From contig CAJKKA010000036.1 in NCBI GenBank assembly GCA_905200315.1, positions 1-13,480 on the forward strand: DNA of 13,480 nt, in the 5' to 3' direction. Below, one piece after another: positions 7,277-13,199 of this stretch. The DNA is from an uncultured Clostridium sp. Lineage in GTDB: Bacteria; Bacillota_A; Clostridia; TANB77; CAG-508. The stretch's first letter is position 1; every line of letters begins with the position of its first letter. A program made the translations under genes and the position numbers. The notes beneath the pieces are model-generated. The model made no database searches. It was not told the DNA's origin and worked only from the letters and a program-made list of their open reading frames with translations.

Positions 7277-7305
7277 TTGAAAATGTCCCAAACATAAAAT
7301 ATAAT
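7277..7305 (+). promoter_or_regulatory. Consensus promoter of the insertion-sequence remnant
   Basis: TTGAAA (7277-7282), 17 bases, then perfect TATAAT (7300-7305). It drives rightward, towards the transposase scrap at 7328. It faces away from the divergent rsmE promoter, whose -35 lies about 65 bases to the left. If active it would make RNA antisense to caxA. Confidence 0.75.
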
Positions 7306-7327
7306 ATATCACTGAAAGGTGGCAAAA

Positions 7328-7465
7328 ATGAAAGCGGTAAAATTAAGAATGAAAGAAATGGAAAAATATAATGCAATTAAAGATTTTGTTGAGCATGGTG
7401 AAAATAAAGATAGAATAGTTCTAAATTTAGGAATAACAAGACATCAAGTATACATTTGCAAGTAA
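7328..7465 (+). pseudogene. ISNCY-like transposase, N-terminal helix-turn-helix remnant
   Basis: The 45-codon frame MKAVKLRMKEMEKYNAIKDF followed by a helix-turn-helix-like segment (NLGITRHQVY at 34-43) matches the start of ISNCY-type transposases as I know them, in which an EKY-x-VIK segment and a GNK-x-x-A-A-x-x-LG-x-(T/S) helix pair open a protein of several hundred residues. Here the frame runs into TAA straight after the recognition helix, and no DDE domain is found downstream, where caxA ends at 7512 on the other strand. An AAAGGTGG site precedes the ATG and a consensus promoter lies upstream, so a 45-residue DNA-binding fragment could still be made. It is the only plus-strand coding trace in the window. 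The family call rests on recall of the N-terminal pattern. Confidence 0.65.
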
Positions 7466-7511
7466 CCTGTAATCTTTCCCTCCAGAATTTCTATAATTTT
7501 CATTTTTTATT

Positions 7512-8468
7512 CTATCTTACAAATATAATTATCATATATATAATATATATTGCTAAATAAATTAATCCATTAAATCTACTCATTTCATTTTTAGGTGGTA
7601 TTATCGGAAATATTGATAGTATTATTGTTGCTAATATTAATATTCCTATTTGTATATTATAAGTAATGTTATATGTTAGTGGAGAAATTATAGCTGAAAC
7701 TCCAATTATAAGTAATATATTAAATATATTAGAGCCTATAATATTTCCTATTGCTATATCACTATTTCCTTTTATTGCTGCTGTAACACTTGTTACTAGT
7801 TCTGGTAAGCTTGTACCTATTGCAAGTATGGTTAATCCTATTATTTTTTCACTTATACTAAACATTCTGGCTAAATTAGTCGCATTTTCTACTGTAAAAT
7901 CCCCACCAACTTTTAATCCGACAATACCTAACACAATTAATATAATACTCTTTTTTAATGATAATGGCTTGTCATCAGTTTGAATTTCTATAACAGTGTT
8001 TCCATCAAATGAATTTCCTTTTTTTGCCATAATTATAGTATAAATGATAAATAGTACAAATAAAAAAATTAAAACAATAGCTTCTATTCGCGATATTTCT
8101 CCTGAGGTGTTACAAAATATCGCAAAAATAATAGTTATTATTAAACATATTGGTATTTCTATAAGTCTAGTTTCTTTTTGAAATTTTACTGGTTTTATTA
8201 TAGTAGATATACCTAATATCATTAATAAATTACATAAATTACTTCCTATTATATTTCCTATTGCCATATCTGAGGAACCATTTATTGTAGATGTTGAACT
8301 TACAAATAATTCTGGCATTGAAGTTCCTATTGAAACTATTGTTAATCCTATTATAATATCTGGAATATTAAATTTTCTAGCTAAACTACTTGCTCCATCT
8401 ACTAGAAAATCTGCTCCCTTTATTAGTAATATAAAACCTAAAATAATTAATAATACTGATATTAACAT
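7512..8468 (-). CDS. CaxA-type calcium/sodium antiporter
   Basis: This is an inner-membrane cation exchanger of the CaCA superfamily (YrbG-like), which exports Ca2+ in exchange for Na+ or H+. Its 318 residues form two homologous halves of about five helices each. The alpha-1 repeat has GTSMPEL (48-54) and GNIIGSNLCN (71-80). The alpha-2 repeat has GTSLPEL (218-224) and GNIIGSNIFN (241-250). The glutamates E53 and E223 and the asparagines in the two GSN motifs are the expected ion ligands. A hydrophilic loop (about 148-172) joins the halves. The GAAAGGAGA site before the ATG at 8468 supports the start; the stop is TAG. It follows the 8516-9634 gene by 47 nt and may be co-transcribed with it. 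Confidence 0.93.
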   Translation of the reverse strand: MLISVLLIILGFILLIKGADFLVDGASSLARKFNIPDIIIGLTIVSIGTSMPELFVSSTSTINGSSDMAIGNIIGSNLCNLLMILGISTIIKPVKFQKETRLIEIPICLIITIIFAIFCNTSGEISRIEAIVLIFLFVLFIIYTIIMAKKGNSFDGNTVIEIQTDDKPLSLKKSIILIVLGIVGLKVGGDFTVENATNLARMFSISEKIIGLTILAIGTSLPELVTSVTAAIKGNSDIAIGNIIGSNIFNILLIIGVSAIISPLTYNITYNIQIGILILATIILSIFPIIPPKNEMSRFNGLIYLAIYIIYMIIIFVR

Positions 8469-8515
8469 TTTTTCTCCTTTCTTTGTTTTCTACATATAAA
8501 AAATTATTATATCTT

Positions 8516-9634
8516 TTAATTACCATTGCTAGACATAAAGTATGTGGCAACTGGTATTTCGTTATTAATAGTATTTTTATCTAGCTTTATTTTTACTATA
8601 TCTAACGATACATCTCCTAATCGTTCTATATTATCAATTCCACCTTTGCATTCTATTTTTGTATTTGAATTAATTTCTACTTTCATTTCAAATTCTCCGC
8701 CATCTGTATTATAATCAGATAATAAATCACCATAAGTTATAGTTAATATTGCTTTATTTTTATTTATTATTTTCATATTTGCACCTACTGGAGAAACTGT
8801 TAAATAAATAGGATTTTCTAATGTAAAATTTTTCATTAGTTCTTTTCTTAATTCTTCACCTTTTATCTTACTTAATACACTAATTACATTTTGCTCTTGA
8901 GTAAGTGTATCTATATAATAACCAACTTTTATTTCATTAATATTTATTTCATCATTTGTTCTTCCATTTACAAACTTTAAATCACTATTTATATCTATTG
9001 AGTATTTTTTATTATTTGATTGATTTTCAAAAATTATATTACTGTCATTTACCTCTGTTACCACTCCATTGCCATTGTAAACATATTCATTTATATTATT
9101 AGTAATGTTTTTAACAAAATCATTCTTTTCCATCTTTTGCCCATCTTTATATAATGTTATATCTTCGCCAGTAACAATAATTTTAATATTTTCATTTAGA
9201 TTTATATAATCTGATATTTTTTCTAATGAATTAATTTTCTTAGAATATCCTGTTACTCTTTTTCCATTTCCTTTTTCATACTTTATTTTTGTCATTTTAT
9301 TTTTATCAATGTCAATATTCATAGTAAGTAAACATGCTTTATTTCTTCCATTATAATCATCTTTATAAAATTGGAATATAGCGGTTTTGCCATTTTCATT
9401 TATATCGTATTGAATAAAAGTCAACTTTAACCCTTCTTCATACTCTTGCGCTATATTCGTTAGCTCATTTTTTATTTTTGATAAATTATATACATCTGTA
9501 CCTAACTCATAATCTTTATTGTACTCTTTACATTTGTATGGCGCAAAGTCATCATTATTTACAATTAGACTATAGAAAAATATTGATATAATTATAATAA
9601 GAACTGATACAATTATTGCTATTTTCTCTTTCAT
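8516..9634 (-). CDS. Membrane-anchored extracytoplasmic protein of unknown function
   Basis: I do not recognise the family. The 372-residue protein has a short basic start (MKEK) and one hydrophobic segment (about 5-25) that looks like an uncleaved signal anchor; there is no lipobox cysteine. The remainder is hydrophilic, Asn/Lys/Ile-rich and predicted mostly beta, so it should face outside. Residues of about 190-260 form a pattern of short strands (GVVTEVNDSNIIFE, then a YSIDI strand, ending IKVGYYIDT) resembling small beta-barrel domains of the DUF5666 kind. That is a shape comparison, not an assignment. The C-terminal part (about 280-372) is again strand-rich. AAGGAGATG precedes the ATG at 9634. 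Its neighbours are a PAP2 phosphatase upstream and a Ca2+ exchanger downstream. Confidence 0.8.
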   Translation of the reverse strand: MKEKIAIIVSVLIIIISIFFYSLIVNNDDFAPYKCKEYNKDYELGTDVYNLSKIKNELTNIAQEYEEGLKLTFIQYDINENGKTAIFQFYKDDYNGRNKACLLTMNIDIDKNKMTKIKYEKGNGKRVTGYSKKINSLEKISDYINLNENIKIIVTGEDITLYKDGQKMEKNDFVKNITNNINEYVYNGNGVVTEVNDSNIIFENQSNNKKYSIDINSDLKFVNGRTNDEININEIKVGYYIDTLTQEQNVISVLSKIKGEELRKELMKNFTLENPIYLTVSPVGANMKIINKNKAILTITYGDLLSDYNTDGGEFEMKVEINSNTKIECKGGIDNIERLGDVSLDIVKIKLDKNTINNEIPVATYFMSSNGN

Positions 9635-9659
9635 AATTCATCTCCTTTTTATACAATAT

Positions 9660-9679
9660 TTTACTATTTATCTAGTAAA
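9660..9679. promoter_or_regulatory. Inverted repeat upstream of the 9634 gene, possible operator
   Basis: TTTACTA (9660-9666) and TAGTAAA (9673-9679) form a perfect 7-bp inverted repeat with a six-base spacer, 26 bases before the ATG at 9634. No convincing -35/-10 pair was seen, so it could be a regulator site overlapping a weak promoter or simply chance in AT-rich DNA. Confidence 0.3.
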
Positions 9680-9685
9680 CTACAA

Positions 9686-9795
9686 AAGTTGTAATTCGAG
9701 GTTGGATATTTTAGGTTGGAAGTTAGATTTTATGGTAATTTATTCGAAGCTTTGCCATATATTTTAGACTTCCAACTTCCAAACTTCAATCTCCA
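9686..9795. repeat. MITE-like hairpin repeat, copy A
   Basis: The arms, centred on GGTTGGAAGTTAGATTTTAT (9714-9733) and its imperfect complement near 9757-9780, fold around a TTCGAA centre (9743-9748). The TATGGTAA and TTGCCATA segments pair inside. It begins with AAGTTGTAATT and is related along its whole length to copy B at 13048-13145. It fills the gap between the PAP2 gene and the 9634 gene and may also act as a terminator. No reading frame lies inside. Confidence 0.7.
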
Positions 9796-9801
9796 TACAA
9801 A

Positions 9802-10446
9802 TTACTTTTTATCTTCTACTAAAAACTTATTCACAGCACTTATATAAATTACTAAATACGATATTGATATTAAGAATCCTCCTAATACATCGCTTGTATA
9901 ATGCACTCCAAGATAAATTCTGCTTATTCCTATTAAACATATTAATATACTTAGTAATGAAATCGAAATCCATTTTATATATTTGTTTTTTACATTTTTA
10001 TAAATTAAATATATTAGATATCCATAAAAAGCCATACTTATCATTGAATGTCCTGATGGAAAGCTATATCCGGTTTCTTGTATTATTCTATATTCAGTTG
10101 GTCTAGCTCTTTGTAATATTCTTTTTAATAATTGATTTAATCCTGTTATAATAACAAGATTTGCAAGTATTGATATTGCAATTTTTTTGTTTTTTATTAT
10201 TATAGCTAAAAAAATAGCTACCACTGCTATAAATATTGCCCCGCCAAAATTAGTTATAAATTTTGCTATTGGAGTTGCAAAATCTGAAATTAAAAATGTT
10301 GATATGAATTTGTACCCTATTATATCTTCATTCATTATTTCTTTGTTAAATACATCTTCTGCCAATGCAAAAAATCCAATTAAACATATAAATAATATAA
10401 TCCATTTAAAATTATTCATAATTAATTCTTTTACTTTTTCCTTCAT
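9802..10446 (-). CDS. PAP2 superfamily membrane phosphatase
   Basis: This is an integral-membrane lipid phosphatase of the PAP2/PgpB type. Likely substrates are undecaprenyl diphosphate or phosphatidylglycerol phosphate, but the sequence does not decide between them. The three catalytic motifs are complete: K108-x6-R115-P116 (KRILQRARP), PSGHS at 130-134 with H133, and SRIYLGVHYTSD at 175-186 with R176, H182 and D186. About six membrane helices surround them, and the 214-residue length is typical. AGAGG about nine bases before the ATG at 10446 supports the start. The gene lies 45 nt after the Nudix gene and may share its transcript. Undecaprenyl-phosphate recycling would fit with the PBP elsewhere in the window, but that link is inference. 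Confidence 0.92.
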   Translation of the reverse strand: MKEKVKELIMNNFKWIILFICLIGFFALAEDVFNKEIMNEDIIGYKFISTFLISDFATPIAKFITNFGGAIFIAVVAIFLAIIIKNKKIAISILANLVIITGLNQLLKRILQRARPTEYRIIQETGYSFPSGHSMISMAFYGYLIYLIYKNVKNKYIKWISISLLSILICLIGISRIYLGVHYTSDVLGGFLISISYLVIYISAVNKFLVEDKK

Positions 10447-10491
10447 CTTTTTACCTCTTTTGTTATTTTAAATTTGATTTTTCTTTCTACT

Positions 10492-10917
10492 CTAATATTT
10501 ATCAATGCTTGTTCCATTTTTTAGATATACTTTTATCTGTCTTATTATATGAGGTATATTATAATTTCCTGCAAATTTAGAGTTATCTAATAATTTCTCA
10601 TTTATAACTACCCATTCCAATTTATTTTTTTCTTCCACTAAATCTACTTCATGTTTTAAAATTCCATAATAAACTTGCAAATTATTTTCATATTTAAAGT
10701 AATTCAAATCCATAAAATGTTCTAATTCTATATCTTGATTAGAAATTCCTGTTTCCTCGAATAATTCTCTATACGCTGCATTATCATTAGATTCATTTTC
10801 TTCTACTTTACCTCCTACAAAATTATATAACCCTTTATAAGGTTCTTTTGCTCTAATACAAAAAAGTACCTTATCTAAACTTGCATTAAATACTACTATT
10901 AAATTTAATTTTTTCAT
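10492..10917 (-). CDS. MutT-like Nudix hydrolase
   Basis: Nudix enzymes hydrolyse nucleoside diphosphates linked to another group; short single-domain members often clear 8-oxo-dGTP or related damaged nucleotides. The 141-residue protein has a perfect Nudix box, G36-x5-E42-x7-R50-E51-L-F-E54-E55-x-G57-I58, preceded by the usual YNFVGGKVE strand. No extra domain is present. The true substrate cannot be read from the sequence. AAAGGAG precedes the ATG at 10917 and the stop is TAG. It is the first gene after the REP/transposase relic, so its original upstream context may have been replaced. Confidence 0.92.
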   Translation of the reverse strand: MKKLNLIVVFNASLDKVLFCIRAKEPYKGLYNFVGGKVEENESNDNAAYRELFEETGISNQDIELEHFMDLNYFKYENNLQVYYGILKHEVDLVEEKNKLEWVVINEKLLDNSKFAGNYNIPHIIRQIKVYLKNGTSIDKY

Positions 10918-10974
10918 TCTTTACTCCTTTATCTTTAATTCAAACATATTAACAAATTGCTATTTTTATATCAC

Positions 10975-11025
10975 TTGTTTCTTTTCCAAATATTAAAATC
11001 AGATGTATATGATTGTCATAATTAT
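10975..11025 (-). pseudogene. Decayed fragment of the same Y1 transposase as at 13199-13456
   Basis: Bases 10975-11014 match 13381-13420 at 38 of 40 positions, covering the codons for the HUH motif NHIHM and the following GKE. The match continues past a one-base deletion next to the proline codon and an ATG-to-TGA change, so the frame is broken. It is a scrap of a second transposase copy on the same strand, lying 21 bases from a REP palindrome. Confidence 0.75.
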
Positions 11026-11045
11026 TATTGATTAAATTTATCTCT

Positions 11046-11069
11046 ATGGAGCACACTGTGATCCGCTAC
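11046..11069 (-). repeat. REP palindrome 1 with GTAG foot
   Basis: On the minus strand GTAG (11069-11066) is followed by C and the imperfect palindrome GGATCACAGTGTGCTCC (11064-11048). It matches REP palindrome 2 at 13173-13199, in the opposite orientation, with one mismatch over the GTAGC-palindrome core. It lies on the 5' side of the transposase relic and 18 bases past the TsaC-like stop codon. Confidence 0.8.
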
Positions 11070-11086
11070 TAATTACTATTATCGTT

Positions 11087-11689
11087 TCAGTTTATTATAT
11101 TATCTATTTTATCTTTTGATATTGGTCCTTCTCTTAAGATTTTTATTTTTTCTTCACCACAATCTATAATTGTACTACCTCTTGAAAAAATAATTTCTCC
11201 CTCTACCATGCCATCAATATTTGGACAATTTTTTTCTATTTCCTATAAATTAGAACTTTCAGTTTGTCCGCTTTGATTAGCACTTGTCATAAATATCGGT
11301 CTTCCTAATTTTAAAATTAAATTTTTTATAAATTCTGATGTTGCCATTCTAACTGCAATCGTGTCTTTTCCATTTGTTACATAGTCTGGTAGATCTTTAT
11401 TCTTTTTTAATACTAATGTTATTGGTCCTGGCATAAACTCTTTAATTAGTTTTTCTGCCATTTCATCTACAATAGCAATACTTTTTATCTGTTCTTCATT
11501 TACGCACATCACAGGAAAAGACTTTTCAAACGGACGATTCTTTACCATAATTAATTTGTCATGAGCAGTTTTAGAGTCTATTCTTGCACATATTCCATAG
11601 ACAGTATCAGTAGGAACACTTATAACTCCATTTTCTCTTAAAATCTTTACTATTTCTTCAATTTCAATTTCTTTGTATCGTTTTATCAT
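11087..11689 (-). pseudogene. TsaC/YrdC-type threonylcarbamoyl-AMP synthase split by an amber codon
   Basis: This family makes threonylcarbamoyl-AMP for t6A modification of tRNAs. Residues 1-148 show PTDTVYG (26-32), K50-x-R52 in VKNRPFEKSF, PGPITLV (87-93) and TSANQSG (135-141). TAG at 11245-11243 then stops the frame, so a conventional call ends at 11243. The frame after TAG is perfectly collinear with the family's end: EIEKNCPNIDGMVEGE, a GSTIID strand and KILREGPIS, ending at TGA 11089-11087. Total length is 200 residues including the amber position, normal for the short YrdC form. A nonsense mutation or base-call error is the simplest reading. The expected proline after VRM is alanine at 116. 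No strong ribosome binding site precedes the ATG at 11689; a good promoter does. Confidence 0.85.
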
Positions 11690-11709
11690 TTATATATATC
11701 CAATCTTTA

Positions 11710-11737
11710 TTTATATAAGCACTAATTAATTTATCAA
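11710..11737 (-). promoter_or_regulatory. Sigma-A-type promoter of the TsaC-like gene
   Basis: On the minus strand TTGATA (11737-11732), 16 bases, then TATAAA (11715-11710). Both hexamers match consensus at five of six positions. The predicted start near 11703 gives a very short leader, consistent with the weak ribosome binding site. Confidence 0.5.
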
Positions 11738-11742
11738 AGCAA

Positions 11743-12051
11743 TTATATTTTAAGTATTAGGTCTGTATAGTACATAATTTCCTTTCCTAATTTTTTTGCA
11801 TAATCTATTTCTATATTTGTACTATCTCCAATGTAATTATTTACATTTACTACTAATATAGCATCTGATAGTTCTATTCTTTTAAAATGTGCTTCTTTTA
11901 ATTTTATAAGTTGTTCCTTCGTTCTTTCAATATTGTCTAACACAGGATAAACAGGTGTAAGAATACAATATCCCTCTAATGCCATCTTTTCTGCAACTTC
12001 CATCATTTCTCTTTTAAATCTTAAACTTCCACATAATGTTACTATTTTCAT
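11743..12051 (-). CDS. Small nucleoside 2-deoxyribosyltransferase-like protein
   Basis: The 102-residue protein has the Rossmann-like pattern of the nucleoside deoxyribosyltransferase / deoxynucleotide N-hydrolase superfamily. A first strand and loop (VTLCGSLRF, 4-12) is followed by a helix, then YPVLD, then a C-terminal half with LSDAILVVNV (61-70) and GDSTNIEIDYA (75-85). E81 aligns with the catalytic nucleophile of the superfamily. Members cleave or transfer the base of deoxynucleosides or their phosphates; the substrate here is unknown, and many small members are annotated only as hypothetical. An AGAGG site lies about 13 bases upstream, rather far. The gene is 25 nt after the ASCH-Nudix gene and likely co-transcribed with it. 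Confidence 0.75.
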   Translation of the reverse strand: MKIVTLCGSLRFKREMMEVAEKMALEGYCILTPVYPVLDNIERTKEQLIKLKEAHFKRIELSDAILVVNVNNYIGDSTNIEIDYAKKLGKEIMYYTDLILKI

Positions 12052-12076
12052 TATCTTATAATTACCTCTTCATTTA

Positions 12077-12994
12077 TTATTTTTTAAGATTAGCTATTTT
12101 AATAACTCCATCATTCTTCATTTTATTAATTATTTTTGCATAAACTCTATCTCGTACCCATGGCTCAGATGATAACTCTAATATTTTATTAATTGGTACC
12201 CACATTACACCACTGTTTTCATCTTCTTTTATATGTATTTCTTCATTTTCATCGGTTTCTAATAAATATGTAATATTAAGATGAACATGTGACGCTACAT
12301 ATTTTCCTCTTTTTTCATGGCCATTTACATTGATTAATTCTAACGAATAAATATCTTTAGAAATCGGTGAAACATTTTTTATTCCAGTTTCTTCCTTTGC
12401 TTCTTTCATAGCAACATATAAAAGGTCACTATCTCCATCACTATGACCACCTATCCATGCCCATGAATTGTATATTTTATGATATGCCATTAAAATTTTT
12501 GATCTGTCTTTATTAAGCACAAATGCTGAACTAGTAAAATGTCCATATTCGTTTTGTCTAGTTAATACATCATCAAAATCTTTAATATAATTTAGCATTA
12601 TTTTCTTATCAACTTCTTCTTGTTCATTATATGGAGCAAACTTTTCAAGATTGCTCTTTAAATTATCTACATCAATTTTTATTTTAATACCTAAAACTCC
12701 ATACTCTTTCTCTTTTTCCGGAGAATAATACTTGTACATTGATTTAGTTTTTCTATTTATTTCATCTTCATCTCTATATAGTTTTCTAAATAATTTTTCA
12801 AAAGTATCCTCTCTATATAATTTAATAACATCTACTAGTAATTTTTCTTGTAAATCTGGTAATTTTGAAAACTCTATTTTATCTCCAACTTTTATTTGTT
12901 GTCTTTTTTCATCATATAGTCTAAATTCTATTGTTTTTGTGCCATTTTTTATTCTTTCAAATGGACTTTCATTTAATTTCATTCTATGTATCAT
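12077..12994 (-). CDS. ASCH domain fused to a Nudix hydrolase domain
   Basis: Two domains are joined in 305 residues. Residues 1-108 form an ASCH domain (PUA-like RNA- or nucleotide-binding fold): MKLNESPFERIKNGTKTIE near the start, then RLYDEKRQQIKVGD, and the closing EYGVLGIKIKI strand. After a charged linker (110-150), residues 152-290 form a Nudix domain with GGHSDGDSD and KEAKEETGI. Its box is G183-x5-S189-x7-K197-E198-A-x-E201-E202-x-G204-I205. The metal-binding glutamates E198, E201 and E202 are kept, but the first glutamate is serine and the arginine is lysine. Catalysis is plausible with a changed metal site. AAAGGAGA lies nine bases before the ATG at 12994. The substrate is unknown; joint action on modified nucleotides is inference. 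Confidence 0.88.
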   Translation of the reverse strand: MIHRMKLNESPFERIKNGTKTIEFRLYDEKRQQIKVGDKIEFSKLPDLQEKLLVDVIKLYREDTFEKLFRKLYRDEDEINRKTKSMYKYYSPEKEKEYGVLGIKIKIDVDNLKSNLEKFAPYNEQEEVDKKIMLNYIKDFDDVLTRQNEYGHFTSSAFVLNKDRSKILMAYHKIYNSWAWIGGHSDGDSDLLYVAMKEAKEETGIKNVSPISKDIYSLELINVNGHEKRGKYVASHVHLNITYLLETDENEEIHIKEDENSGVMWVPINKILELSSEPWVRDRVYAKIINKMKNDGVIKIANLKK

Positions 12995-13047
12995 GTATAT
13001 TTCTCCTTTATTTTTAGATTTTATCTATAAGTTAAACATCAGTAATA

Positions 13048-13145
13048 ACTTGTAATTTTGAAATTAGATGTTTGAGGTTTGAAGTTGGATTTATAGTAAT
13101 TCTTCGAGGCTTTACTTTATGTCTCAAATCTCCAACTTCTAGCAT
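13048..13145. repeat. MITE-like hairpin repeat, copy B
   Basis: It starts AACTTGTAATT and aligns end to end with copy A at 9686-9795. The shared core runs GAAGTTGGAT (13081-13090), a TTCGAGGCTTT centre (13103-13113), and TCCAACTTC (13130-13138). The arms pair imperfectly. It sits between the transposase fragment and the ASCH-Nudix gene. No open frame lies inside. Confidence 0.7.
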
Positions 13146-13172
13146 TCATTTATTTCACTTGCATATTTTTTT

Positions 13173-13199
13173 GTAGCGGAGCACAGTGTGCTCCATTAC
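13173..13199 (+). repeat. REP palindrome 2 with GTAG foot, at the transposase 3' end
   Basis: GTAG (13173-13176), one base, then the perfect 17-base palindrome GGAGCACAGTGTGCTCC (13178-13194). Outer GTA and TAC also pair (13173-13175 with 13197-13199). The right end touches the stop codon of the transposase. The GTAG-plus-hairpin layout is the known recognition form for REP-associated tyrosine transposases. Confidence 0.85.

Noticed and set aside
8506..8511. TATAAT on the minus strand before caxA, as a promoter
   Set aside because: No acceptable -35 hexamer is present at 16-18 bases; it would also lie across the end of the preceding gene. Left as chance in AT-rich sequence.
9686..9795. Small RNA gene or riboswitch ahead of the 9634 gene
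   Set aside because: The same fold recurs at 13048-13145 in front of unrelated genes with no conserved expression platform; a dispersed repeat explains it better.
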